A stretch of DNA of 64,000 bases, taken from positions 31,176 through 95,175 of the forward strand of contig NZ_MKTH01000019.1 in NCBI RefSeq assembly GCF_001898175.1, given 5' to 3'. Within the stretch, counting starts at the first letter, position 1; every line of letters begins with the position of its first letter. The DNA is from Cellulomonas sp. 73-92 (lineage in GTDB: Bacteria; Actinomycetota; Actinomycetes; Actinomycetales; Cellulomonadaceae). Below, piece by piece: positions 26,141 through 35,047 of the stretch. The notes under the pieces were generated by a model, which was given only the letters and a program-made list of their open reading frames with translations, had not been told where the DNA came from and made no database searches. The position numbers and the translations under genes were made by a program.

Positions 26141-28948
26141 ATGCGTGTTCTTGGACCGCCGGATCGCGAGGCACGAACGGACGCGAGCCGTCGCGAGTCG
26201 ACGCGGCCGATGTGGCGTCGGGCGGGTGCCGTGATCGTGGCGGTGTTGCTGGCCGGGCTCGGGGTGATGGTGCCCGGGTCGGCGGCTTCAGCGGCCTCGC
26301 TGGGTCCGGGGTTCAGCATCGGACCCGGACCGATCGGTGCCTACGTCGCAGACTCGGACGGTCACCAGATCTACTGCATCGACTCCGGGGCGCCGTCCCC
26401 GCTCGGGGAGTACACCTCCGGCCCGTCGACCGCGACCAGCCTGACCACCCACACCGGCGGGCAGCTTGGCGACGACGACCTGGCGCAGCTGAACTACGCG
26501 CTGTCCCGGTGGGGCGACTCCTCCGACCCGACGGTGACCTCAGCGGTGGCGATGTTCGTCTGGCAGGTTGCCGACCCGGTGACCTACGCCTCGCACGGCA
26601 TGAGTGGCGACGACTGGTACATCCGCCGTGTCCCGGAAGATTCCCGTGCCGCGGTGCTGGCGAACCTGGCGACCATCCGCACCCAGACGGCCGCCAACGC
26701 CGCCGCGAACCCGGTGGTGGACGTCGCGGTGTCGATGAGCGACCAGTACAACGGCACCCTGTCGCTGACGGTGACCCCGGCGTCGCTGACCGGCAGCGTC
26801 ACGCTGACGGGAGCCCGCTTCACCGACGGGGCCACCTCCAAGACGGTCGGCAGCGGCACGTACCCGATCGTCGGCACCCCCGCCTCGGGCGCGCCCTCGT
26901 ACCAGGTCACCGCTTCGGCTTCGTACACCGGGCCGGGGATCGGACCACGGGTCAACCTGTACAGCACGCCCGGGGCGCAGCGGATGTTGGCCGCCGGAAC
27001 GCAGACCGCGTTGACCGACACCGCGAGCTCGCCGGTGATCAACCTGGACTTCCAGCCGGCGATCGCCACCCAGGTGACCCCCCGGTACGTACCTGTCGGC
27101 GAGGCCTTCGTCGACCGACTGACCGTCAGAACGGTCGGAACGGGCGATTGGATCCGGGTGGGTGGCACCCCAGTGCGGCTGACCGCGACCGGCACCTTGT
27201 ACGGGCCGTTCGACGCCCCGCCCACCCAGTCGCAGACCGTGCCGGCCGGCGCGCCGGTCGCCGGCCACCAGACCCTGTCGGTGGACCACGTCGGCAGCTA
27301 CACCACCCCCGGGACGCTGACCGCCTCGACGTCGGGCTTCTACACGTGGGTGTGGCGCATCGACAAGACCATCCAGGGAGGCAACGCCCGGTACCTGCGC
27401 GGATCGTTCACCGACTGGTTCGCCCGAGCCGACGAGACCCACGTCACCCCATTCCAGCCGGTCGCCGTCTCCACCGCCGACACCCGGCTGGCAACCCCCG
27501 GGGACGCGGTGAGCGACACGATCACGGTGTCCTCGAGCAACGGGGCCTGGCTGCAGCTGGACGAGGCACCAATCCCGGTGGCCTTCACCGGCACCGCCTA
27601 CCAGGTGCCCGACAACCTGCCGCCGACTCAGCTGCCGTTGAGCCCGACCTGTTCGACGCCCATGCCGACCGTGCTCCGGACCGCCAGCCTGACCCCGACC
27701 GCCCCGGACGGGGCGAGCGTGATCGGCACCGTGGAGGTCACCGCGACCGGTCCGGGCACCTATACCTCTCCCCCGGTGGTGCTGCCCGAACCGGGGTTCG
27801 TCACCTGGGTGTGGCAGGTCTGCCAGAACGCCCAGCCGGAGCAGTACCGGGACTACCTCGCCGACTCCTGGGTCGACAACTACGGCGTGCCGGTCGAGAC
27901 GACCAGCGTCCGGCACCCCTTGTCGGTCACGTCCGAGCTGCGCGAGTACAACGTGCATCTCGACGGGCGGGCGTTCGACGAGATCACCGTCAGCGGGCTG
28001 CCCGACGACCACGGCGACTTCACCGGGGACGGCTACTGGGGACCCGATCTGGACCAGATCACCCACACCGTGTACGGGCCGTTGGCCGAGGCGGACCTGA
28101 CCGACACCCTCGACCTGGCCACGGCCCCGGTGCTGACGTCGATCACCACCCCGGCCCGCAATGGGGTCTGGCATGTCGGCTACACCGACAGCGACGAGAT
28201 CCGCCCCACCCAGCCCGGCTACTACGTGCTGGTCAGCCACTTCGACGGCGACGACCGGGTCCAGCCGTTCACCTCCAGCCCCGCCGACGTGCTCGAGCGG
28301 TTCTACGTGCCCGCTCCACCGCCGCCCGGGGTGGACGTGCACGTGAGCACGCGGGCCCGCGACGAGGCCCTGGTCGGCCATGACTTCTCCGACACTGCGG
28401 TCGTCACCGGCAGCAACATCCCGGACGGCGCCTACCTGGTCTTCGAGGCCTATGGGCCGTTCGACACGCCGCCAGCCGCCGGCACCGAGGGCGACCCGTT
28501 CTACGTCAGCGACCAGGTCCGGCTCACGGGACCGGGCCGCTACGACTCCGGGCCGACCCAGGTGCCCAGCGCCGGCCAGGTGTTCTGGGTCGAGACCCTC
28601 TACACCGGCGACGGGCAGGTCCTGGCCAGGGGTGTCCTGGGCGAGCCCGGGGAGACCACACATGTGACCAGCCCGGCACAGACGACCCCGACCCCAACCC
28701 CAACCAGCACGCCACCGGTGCCCGCGAGCACACCGACGACGCCGCCGCTTGGCCCGACGCCACTGAGGCTGGCAGAGACCGGGACCGGGGACTGGCTGCC
28801 GATCGCACTGGTCGCCCTGGTGGCGGCCTCGACCGGGGGGATCCTGCTGTTCGGACGCCGCCTGGCCCAGCACCGCCAGCGCACCGGATACGTGCGTGAG
28901 GAGGAACTCCCGCCCACCACGGACGACCGGGATCGGGCCGAGCAGTAG
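26141..28948 (+). CDS. surface protein with thioester-like N-terminus and LAETG sortase anchor
   Basis: A 935-residue cell-wall-anchored protein. The start at 26141 follows GGGAGGGG. The signal peptide is VIVAVLLAGLGVMVPGSAAS. Right after it, HQIYCIDSGAPSPLGEY and, about 65 residues on, VTSAVAMFVWQVAD resemble the Cys and Gln parts of a thioester (TQXA-type) adhesin domain. The middle consists of repeated beta-rich units, several containing YGPFD, DxxTVSG, PGTYTSPP or GFVTWVWQV-like strands. A Pro/Thr stalk (about 870-895) leads to LRLAETG, a hydrophobic helix (WLPIALVALVAASTGGILLF) and a basic tail: an LAxTG signal of the type used by actinobacterial class E sortases. It may be an adhesin of the neighbouring mobile element; the sortase gene is not in the window. 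Confidence 0.8.
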   Translation: MRVLGPPDREARTDASRRESTRPMWRRAGAVIVAVLLAGLGVMVPGSAASAASLGPGFSIGPGPIGAYVADSDGHQIYCIDSGAPSPLGEYTSGPSTATSLTTHTGGQLGDDDLAQLNYALSRWGDSSDPTVTSAVAMFVWQVADPVTYASHGMSGDDWYIRRVPEDSRAAVLANLATIRTQTAANAAANPVVDVAVSMSDQYNGTLSLTVTPASLTGSVTLTGARFTDGATSKTVGSGTYPIVGTPASGAPSYQVTASASYTGPGIGPRVNLYSTPGAQRMLAAGTQTALTDTASSPVINLDFQPAIATQVTPRYVPVGEAFVDRLTVRTVGTGDWIRVGGTPVRLTATGTLYGPFDAPPTQSQTVPAGAPVAGHQTLSVDHVGSYTTPGTLTASTSGFYTWVWRIDKTIQGGNARYLRGSFTDWFARADETHVTPFQPVAVSTADTRLATPGDAVSDTITVSSSNGAWLQLDEAPIPVAFTGTAYQVPDNLPPTQLPLSPTCSTPMPTVLRTASLTPTAPDGASVIGTVEVTATGPGTYTSPPVVLPEPGFVTWVWQVCQNAQPEQYRDYLADSWVDNYGVPVETTSVRHPLSVTSELREYNVHLDGRAFDEITVSGLPDDHGDFTGDGYWGPDLDQITHTVYGPLAEADLTDTLDLATAPVLTSITTPARNGVWHVGYTDSDEIRPTQPGYYVLVSHFDGDDRVQPFTSSPADVLERFYVPAPPPPGVDVHVSTRARDEALVGHDFSDTAVVTGSNIPDGAYLVFEAYGPFDTPPAAGTEGDPFYVSDQVRLTGPGRYDSGPTQVPSAGQVFWVETLYTGDGQVLARGVLGEPGETTHVTSPAQTTPTPTPTSTPPVPASTPTTPPLGPTPLRLAETGTGDWLPIALVALVAASTGGILLFGRRLAQHRQRTGYVREEELPPTTDDRDRAEQ

Positions 28949-29771
28949 CCGCAGCGCAGAGCATCGGCGCGGGGTGGCTGACCGTGTGTGGGCCACTCCG
29001 CGCCGACGTGCGATGAACGCCGCGGTGAAGAGGGGTGCGGGCGCGCGGGAGCGAGAACGCCTGCGTGAGGTCGCGCTCGAGCTCGGCGATCGTCGAGGTG
29101 AGGCGGTCGGGGTCGGTGATCGTTCGGGTCAGTCCGCAGAGCATCGCGGCGTCGAGCAGGTCGGCTTCTAGGCCTCGGATCTGTACTCGGTGGGTGGCGG
29201 TCAGTTGCGCGTCGCAGTTGTCTTTCAGGCGCACGATGCCGGTGGCGAGGTAGCCGACCGCGAACGTGCCGACCAGTGCGCCGGTCGATACCAGGCGCGC
29301 CAGTGGCCGGTCCCCGGTGACCAGGTAGCAGCTCTCGCCGGCGGCGCTTTCGAGCTGGCCGGCGGCGGCGAGGTCGGTGATGACGGGGTACGACAGGTCC
29401 CATGCGGCGGCACCCAGTGCCGCCCGGTGGACTTCTGCGGTCATCGCGTTCTTCAGGCACGGAAGCTTCTCCGTCTGGCCGCGGTCCTGGTTGGTGCCCA
29501 GGAGCAGGACGCGGGCGACCGCCAGGCAGTCGGCGGACACGCCCCGGCCGGCAGCGTTGAAGCGGGCGATGTGGCGGGCGTAGGCCTGGAGCCGTGAGGT
29601 GGGGGTCGAACCGGCCGGCGGCGCGGGTCTTCCAAGGTCAGCGCCAGGTGAGGGAGCGTCGCGGAGTTCAGGTTGGTGAGCTGTTCGCTGCGCACGTCGG
29701 GAGTCGGTCCACCCCGCATCTGCTGGCCCAGGTTGGTTTTCGTACAGGGCTGTCAGCGTGGCGTACGTCAT
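28524..29771 (-). CDS. hypothetical protein coupled to upstream PIN-like gene (damaged, uncertain 3' end)
   Basis: The ATG at 29771 overlaps the stop of the preceding gene (ATGA). The N-terminus MTYATLTALYENQPG is followed by a stretch of low coding character. Around 29620-29700 another frame (EQLTNLNSATLPHLALTLED) reads better, suggesting two compensating indels. From about 29590 the main frame is convincing: RLQAYARHIARFNAAGRGVS, CLAVARVLLLGTNQD, AALGAAAWDLSYPVITDLAA, CYLVTGDRPLARLVSTGALV, DAAMLCGLTRTITDPDRL and STIAELERDLTQAF. The frame then runs convergently about 425 bp into the 3' end of the surface-protein gene, so its natural stop has probably been lost. No family recognised. Confidence 0.5.
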   Translation of the reverse strand: MTYATLTALYENQPGPADAGWTDSRRAQRTAHQPELRDAPSPGADLGRPAPPAGSTPTSRLQAYARHIARFNAAGRGVSADCLAVARVLLLGTNQDRGQTEKLPCLKNAMTAEVHRAALGAAAWDLSYPVITDLAAAGQLESAAGESCYLVTGDRPLARLVSTGALVGTFAVGYLATGIVRLKDNCDAQLTATHRVQIRGLEADLLDAAMLCGLTRTITDPDRLTSTIAELERDLTQAFSLPRARTPLHRGVHRTSARSGPHTVSHPAPMLCAAATARPDPGRPWWAGVPPHARIRCAGGAGPGGVRTAGSPRSRPPPGRPVRSAASPRSRSLPASVASGQAAASSVCSRAPVACWLGLGSGSSVPGWSHVWSPRARPGHPWPGPARRRCRGSRPRTPGRRWAPGSARSRSGPVP

Positions 29772-30557
29772 GTCGGTGATGGGGCGTGCAGCCACGCGTG
29801 AAGGGCTGCGACGGGCTTGTGGTGAACCTCGGTCGGCTCAGAGGTCATCGAGGTGAAGCTCTCCGCGAGGGCGAACCCCGGGATGACGTGGAGTCCACGC
29901 AGGGTGGCGGCCAGGTCACGGGATGTCTCGAGCGCTGTCTCGGAGCTGCCTTCGATGGCCTTGCGCAGCGCGATGAGGACGTTCAGGTCGACGATCGCCG
30001 CGATCGGCTGGCCGATCGCGGCTGGGATGAGTTGGTGGGTCTGACTGCTGGTCGCCCCGGAGGCGAAGAACCGGTCGTGCTCGTCGTCGGGGTCCGCGGC
30101 GCTCAGGTCGACGACCTGGACGGCGCCGGCGAAGTGGCTGCGGGCGGCCGCGGCCTTGCGAGGCCTGCCGGCGAACGAGCGGTCTGGCGGCAGGTCCGGG
30201 CCGAGGACGAGCAGGAGGTGTCGTCTCCTCGGGCCAGCATCTGCTCGATCTCGGTTCGGTGTCCGGTGACGGTGAAGGGTCGCTGCCCGTGCAGCTCCAC
30301 GTGCGCGTCCCTGGTGGACACGGTGAGGAACAGCGGTGTTTGCCAGGGGGGGTACGCGAGGCGCCGGGGGTGAGCGGGTCGAGTCCCAGTTGCTCGGCCG
30401 CCCCGGCCATGCCTTCGGTGGACGCCGGCAGTGTGCCGGACAGTCGGCTCGTCGTCGCCGACGCCAGCAGGCCCAGCACCGGCCGACCGTGGACGTGGCC
30501 GTAGCGGACCTGCGAGGTCGGGGTGGCGGGCACGCAGCCTGGGATGTCGCCGATCAC
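29768..30557 (-). pseudogene. PIN-like gene with two frameshifts
   Basis: Three minus-strand frames form one protein of about 260 residues. Frame one gives VRYGHVHGRPVLGLLASATT and EGMAGAAEQLGLDPLTPG. After a shift at or near a run of seven C (plus strand 30346-30352) the second gives YPPWQTPLFLTVSTRDAHVE and TVTGHRTEIEQMLARGDDT. After another shift near 30218 the third gives LLLVLGPDLPPDRSF, QVVDLSAADPDDEHDRFFAS, AAIVDLNVLIALRKAIEGSS and GFALAESFTSMTSEPTEVHH, ending at a TGA that overlaps the next start. AIVDLNVLIALRKAI resembles the first acidic strand of a PIN domain. The frameshifts may be real decay, assembly error at the homopolymer, or recoding. Confidence 0.5.
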
Positions 30558-30588
30558 GCCCGCCCTATCGGTCGGGCGGCCTTCGCAC

Positions 30589-30960
30589 TCAGCGGTTGGG
30601 CTGCACCGTGCTGTGGCCGCCCGCGCTGGTGGGGCGCCCGGGGGCGCGCACGGGGCGGTGCTGCCTGTATCGGGCGGTGGCCAGCAGGAGGAGGCTGAGC
30701 GGGCCGAATAGAAGGAACTTCAAGGCGGTCCAGATGAACACGGCCGCAGGCAGGTAGAGCCAGCCGGGTGCGCCGTGCCGGTCGATGAGCGTGGTGCAGA
30801 TCGCGGCGGCGTACAGGTAGGCCAGGCCCACGCTCATGGCGGGCACGCCCCACTTCAGGCCGCGGCGGGTCCGCAGCAAAGCCAGCAGGCGGTTGGAGGG
30901 CAGGCGGGCGGTGAGCGCCTGGGTGTGGGTGGACAAGGTCCACAGGCTGCGCAGCAGCAT
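30589..30960 (-). CDS. small two-helix membrane protein of mobile elements
   Basis: A 123-residue protein. The ATG at 30960 follows GAGGAAG. An amphipathic N-terminus (LWTLSTHTQALTARLPSNRL) precedes two hydrophobic helices (VGLAYLYAAAICTTLIDR and WLYLPAAVFIWTALKFLLFG, then PLSLLLLATARY). Small proteins of this pattern are encoded next to relaxase genes on actinobacterial conjugative elements and are often annotated as sulfate permease without evidence; the real role is unknown. It lies 176 bp downstream of the relaxase stop. Confidence 0.65.
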   Translation of the reverse strand: MLLRSLWTLSTHTQALTARLPSNRLLALLRTRRGLKWGVPAMSVGLAYLYAAAICTTLIDRHGAPGWLYLPAAVFIWTALKFLLFGPLSLLLLATARYRQHRPVRAPGRPTSAGGHSTVQPNR

Positions 30961-31136
30961 CTTGGGGCTTCCTCACGATGGCAGGGCACGGAACCTGGTG
31001 CGGCGTGGTCCTGTGCTGGTGAGGTCCCCGCGGGGGGTCTGCTCTGCCCGACCGGTGTGGGTCGGCTCGGCCCTGTTGTTCGTCCCGCCGCAGCCGTCAG
31101 ACTACCCTCGCCGGCCTTGGCTGGCGGGGTTTGACG

Positions 31137-34100
31137 CTAGAGAGGGGGGCGGGCGGTGGTGCGGGTTGGTGCCGGCCACGGGCCAGCTGCCTCGTCGAGG
31201 GCGGGCGGCTGGAGGGTGCGCAGAGCGGCGCGGGCGCGTTCGTAGTCCAGGCGCTGGGCGTCGGTGCCGGGGATCGGGCCGAGTGGGTCGCTGGTGGTGA
31301 TGGTCCAGCGGTCCCGGTAGGCGGCCACCGTCGCCAGCTGTCGGCGACACCGGGCGGCAGCCGTCGGGTCGGCGGGCACGGGCCCCAGATGGGTCGCCCA
31401 GGACTGGGGGTTGGCGGCCGCGGCGGCGGCCAGGGCGTCGGCGCGTTGGGTGATCAGCTGCTCACGCTGGGCGAGGGCGACCCGCAGTTGCGGGTCCGCC
31501 ACACCGGTTGCCTGCGGGATCAGTCCGGCGATGAGCCGACGGCGGCGTGGAGCCGGGGTGTAGCGGCTGGTGGCCCGCTGGAGCCGGTAGCGCAGCAGGG
31601 AGCCGAGGTCCTGGGCGCCGGCCAGGCCGCCGGCGCGCACGACCTGGGGCAGCAGGCGCTCGACGTCGTGGCCGTCGGCCTCCAGCCGGCGTAGCGCGGC
31701 GGCCAGGATCGGGTAGGAGTCGGTGGTGACAAGCTCGTCCACGGTGGGCTCGTCCAGGCCGCCGGCACGCAGCAGGGCGAGCCAGCGCTCGTGCTGGGCG
31801 ACCTGTGCGATGGTGTCGTACTCGCCGACCAGCTGACGGATCGACCCCCAGGCGTCCTGCTCAGCGACGAGGGTCTCGGTGGCGGACAGCTCGGCACCGG
31901 AGTGCTGCAGGATCCCGAACAGGATCGACGAGGCGGTCATGGCCAGGTCGTCGCGGCGCTGGTGGTCCTCCAGGTCGTGGGCGTCGGTGGCGACGTAGGC
32001 GATGTTGGACTGCCGGCCCCGGCTCATCGCGACGTAGAAGGCCTCGCGGGTCATGGTGGTGGAGGCGACCAGGGTGTGGGCGCTGTCCACGGTGACGCCC
32101 TGCGCGCGGTAGGCGGTGATGGCGTAGCCGAGCTCGACGTCGTTGGCCACGTAGTCGGCCGGTAGCCGCAGCGTGGTGTGCCAGCGGGACGCTTCCCGCC
32201 GCACCGTCAGGGACCCGTCGGTGTGGGCGGTGACGACCTGCCAGCGGTCGTTGTTCTTCACCCAGCCGCGGCCCAACGCCAGGCGGCGGTCGTTCTTGCG
32301 GGTGACGACCAGGTCGCCGCGGGCGGCCTGGGTGCCGTCGTGCAGCCGGACCCCGGCCTCGTCGACCAGGCCGGCCAGGACCCGGTCGGCGCGGGCCCGT
32401 TGGTTGAGCTCGATCACGGTCTGGTTCGCCTCGGCGATCAGCACCGACACCTTCCCGGCCCGCTGGTCAGCCCGCCACGCCTGGTAGGCGCTGTCCAGGA
32501 CGGTGTCGTAGTCGGCGCCCAGGACTCGGCTGTGGGTGAGGTAGGTGTCGATGACGGCGGTGTCTCCCAGCCGCAGCCCGAGGGAGGCGTGCTTTTCCCA
32601 GTCGTGGCCGAACCGGCGCACATCAACGAGCTGTGGGGCGTCCGGCCGCTCACGTACCAGCATGCCGAACGCTCCGCCGGCGTCCACTGCCTGCAGCTGG
32701 GCCCAGTCCCCGACCAGCAGCACCTTGGCGCCCACCGTGGCGGCGTGGGTCGTGATCGCGTCCAGTGCGAAGGTGCCGGCCAGGCTGGCCTCGTCGATGA
32801 TCACCAACTGGCCCGGTGTCAGCCGCCAGTTGCCGCGGCGGTGCTCGTACAGCCACTTGGTGGTGTTCTCCGTTGGGATGCCCAGCTCGTCGCCCAACAC
32901 GGCGGCGGCGGCGGCCGACGGCGCCAACCCGAGCACCGACCCCGGGCCGTAGCGCTGCTCCCAGGCGCGCCGCAGCGCCGCCATTGTCCTCGTCTTGCCG
33001 GTCCCGGCCGGTCCGACCAGCAGGTCCAGCACCCGTGCGGACACCCCGATCGCGGTGATCGCGTCGACCTGGTCGCCGGCCAGTCCGCCGCCTAGCCGAC
33101 CCCACGGTCGGGCGGCGTCCTGGACCAGGTCGGCCGAGACGGTCGGTGCGGTGCGGTGCAGGGTGGCGGCTCGCAGCCGGTCCTCGGCTGCCAGCATCTG
33201 GCCCGAGGAGTAGACGATCGACGCCCTCGGCCGCAACACGCTCGAGCCGTCCGCGCGGCGAAACTGCTGCGGGCTGACCGCCAGCTCGGGTGGCGTCAGC
33301 TGCAGCGAGGCGTGTTCGGCAGCCTCCACGATGATCCGCAGCACCGCCTCCCGGTCGCCAGCCGAACCGAACCGCAGCCTCATCGTCTGCCGCACCGCTT
33401 CGGCATGAAGGTTCCACCGCCGCCACGTCGAGCGGCGGTCACCGACTTCCTGTAGCACCGTGGCCGCGATCTGGTGCAAGTGTTCCAGCGGCAGGTCGTC
33501 GGCGCGCAGCAGTGCCTCCTGCGTGCCGGCGCCCAGCACCTGGCTGGCCCAGCCTGTCGCGTCCCGGCCCAGGAGGGTCGTGGCCCGCCGGCGCCAGGTG
33601 TCGGTCAGCTCGGCCAGCGAATGCGTCTCCTTGGGCGGGCGGGTCGCCAGGGTCGCCTGCTGGCGGATCCGCCACAGCACCGCCCGCGACGGCGCACGAC
33701 CGTGGCGGGCCACGTAGTCGCTGACCAGCCGGTCCTTGGCCTGCTCCAGGTCGTGGGTGCGGACGGAGAACTCGTCCATCAGCTCCTGCGGCACACCAGT
33801 GATCTCCCAGCGGGTGATCCGCCCCGGCCCCCGGGTGCGCGCCTGCCAGCCGACCCCCAGCAGGCGCGCCACATGATCGGACAGCACCGCGTTGTAGTGC
33901 TCCGACAACCCCGCCACCGCCCCGTGCAAGGCCCGCGAGTCCAGGGTCCGCCACCGGCCGTCCCGCACCGCCTGCACCCTGTTGGCCACCACCACATGCG
34001 TGTGCAGCTGAGGGTCCGCCGCCCGGGAGTCGTAGTGGTCGAACGCGGCCGCAACCACGCCCCGCACCTGCACCTGGGCGACCGCTCCCCGCATGCCCTC

Positions 34101-34700
34101 AGCACCGACGCGGGTCATCGCCACCTCGCGCTCCATCAGGTCCAGCACGTCGTCGATCGCGGCATGGTGGGCCTGAGCGATCAACGCCTGGGTTCCCCCA
34201 TCGGCGACCGCCCACAGGCTCGACAGGGACTTGGGGGCGGAGAAGGTCAGGTCGAAGCCTGCGACCGGAACCCTGATTGCCTTGGCTGCCTCCTCGGCGT
34301 TGATCCACGCCACCTGTCGGGTATGGTCGGCGCCCGTCAGGTCTCCCGGGAGGGCGGCCAGGCGACGGGCTACCCGGTCGGTCGCGGGAGCGAACGTGCG
34401 GTACGGGCGGCCCAACGGCTCACCCGTCATCGGGTCCTGGCCATGGCCGAGGAGGCGACGAAGCTGCTCCTCGGTCACGGGGCTCGAGCTCGTCACCGTC
34501 AGGCCCGTCAGTCCCCGACCCATCCATCGTCCTGGCGGCGTGCCCTGCTCGACGTAGTAGCGAGTCAGAGCCGTGGTCGCATCACGGTCACCGTCGCCGG
34601 CGATTATCGAGCTGAACAGGTAGCGCACTCCCTGCCCGGCCGTCATCACCCGGATCGAGACCGTCACGTCGAACAGGTGCGGTCTGCGGCAACCCATCAC
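31137..34700 (-). CDS. MobF-family conjugative relaxase/helicase (TraA/TrwC-like)
   Basis: A 1187-residue protein from GTG 34700; starts at 34697 or GTG 34667 are also possible. The N-terminal relaxase domain has the catalytic tyrosines in ALTRYYVEQGTPPGRWMG (Y48/Y49), FDLTFSAPKSLSSLWAV and the three-His metal motif in PQLHTHVVVANRVQ (about residue 235). The C-terminal RecD-like helicase has Walker A GPAGTGKTRTMAAL (about 575), Walker B LVIIDEASLAG and GYAITAYRAQGVTVDSAHTL. MobF relaxases nick one strand at oriT, stay covalently bound and unwind the DNA for transfer. It looks intact. No T4SS, coupling protein or integrase is seen nearby, so the element would be mobilizable or a remnant. Confidence 0.92.
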   Translation of the reverse strand: MMGCRRPHLFDVTVSIRVMTAGQGVRYLFSSIIAGDGDRDATTALTRYYVEQGTPPGRWMGRGLTGLTVTSSSPVTEEQLRRLLGHGQDPMTGEPLGRPYRTFAPATDRVARRLAALPGDLTGADHTRQVAWINAEEAAKAIRVPVAGFDLTFSAPKSLSSLWAVADGGTQALIAQAHHAAIDDVLDLMEREVAMTRVGAEGMRGAVAQVQVRGVVAAAFDHYDSRAADPQLHTHVVVANRVQAVRDGRWRTLDSRALHGAVAGLSEHYNAVLSDHVARLLGVGWQARTRGPGRITRWEITGVPQELMDEFSVRTHDLEQAKDRLVSDYVARHGRAPSRAVLWRIRQQATLATRPPKETHSLAELTDTWRRRATTLLGRDATGWASQVLGAGTQEALLRADDLPLEHLHQIAATVLQEVGDRRSTWRRWNLHAEAVRQTMRLRFGSAGDREAVLRIIVEAAEHASLQLTPPELAVSPQQFRRADGSSVLRPRASIVYSSGQMLAAEDRLRAATLHRTAPTVSADLVQDAARPWGRLGGGLAGDQVDAITAIGVSARVLDLLVGPAGTGKTRTMAALRRAWEQRYGPGSVLGLAPSAAAAAVLGDELGIPTENTTKWLYEHRRGNWRLTPGQLVIIDEASLAGTFALDAITTHAATVGAKVLLVGDWAQLQAVDAGGAFGMLVRERPDAPQLVDVRRFGHDWEKHASLGLRLGDTAVIDTYLTHSRVLGADYDTVLDSAYQAWRADQRAGKVSVLIAEANQTVIELNQRARADRVLAGLVDEAGVRLHDGTQAARGDLVVTRKNDRRLALGRGWVKNNDRWQVVTAHTDGSLTVRREASRWHTTLRLPADYVANDVELGYAITAYRAQGVTVDSAHTLVASTTMTREAFYVAMSRGRQSNIAYVATDAHDLEDHQRRDDLAMTASSILFGILQHSGAELSATETLVAEQDAWGSIRQLVGEYDTIAQVAQHERWLALLRAGGLDEPTVDELVTTDSYPILAAALRRLEADGHDVERLLPQVVRAGGLAGAQDLGSLLRYRLQRATSRYTPAPRRRRLIAGLIPQATGVADPQLRVALAQREQLITQRADALAAAAAANPQSWATHLGPVPADPTAAARCRRQLATVAAYRDRWTITTSDPLGPIPGTDAQRLDYERARAALRTLQPPALDEAAGPWPAPTRTTARPPL

Positions 34701-35047
34701 TTGACACCCCGCACGTCACTGCGCGACTGCCCGTCCCCCGATCGACGCAGGCTCCCCGTCGGGGTACGACGAACGCTTCATCTAGCGTCAGGGCGATCAT
34801 CTGCCCGTCCCGTACCTGGACGGCCGGCTGGTATCCCCTCGACCGGTTCGTTGGTCGGCACGGCAGTTGGGTCAAGCGGATATCCACCGCCGCTAGGTTC
34901 TACGTCCACGAAAGGCCACGGAACCGGACGTCTTGGCCGACACGGCCGGCGGGCCCTAAGTCCTCAACGGGCGGGCGCTGGACTGGCAGCCTGGCCTGGC
35001 TGGGCAGTAAGGCAAGCCTCAGCTAAGCCAAGAGACGGGCGCGGTCT
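34701..35047. other. intergenic region between relaxase and NRAMP genes
   Basis: A 347-bp divergent region with no convincing gene. An oriT would be expected near a MobF relaxase start; short inverted repeats occur, but none is diagnostic. The NRAMP-proximal end contains the DtxR-like box described separately. Confidence 0.45.
35008..35026. promoter_or_regulatory. DtxR/MntR-like operator in front of NRAMP gene
   Basis: TAAGGCAAGCCTCAGCTAA matches 13 of 19 positions of the IdeR/DtxR palindrome TTAGGTTAGGCTAACCTAA. It ends 21 bp before the ATG of the NRAMP-family gene. Metal-dependent repression by a DtxR/MntR-family protein would suit a divalent-metal transporter. This is a pattern match only; the regulator is not in the window. 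Confidence 0.45.

Noticed and set aside
26540..28996. An 818-codon open frame on the minus strand
   Set aside because: It is antisense to the LAETG surface protein, which has signal peptide, repeats and anchor. The antisense frame has no motif.
26141..34700. Complete conjugative element
   Set aside because: Only the relaxase and small associated genes are present; no integrase, coupling protein, T4SS or att repeats were seen.
34701..35047. M-box or yybP-ykoY metal riboswitch before the NRAMP gene
   Set aside because: The conserved blocks of these riboswitches were not found; a DtxR-like box explains the site better.
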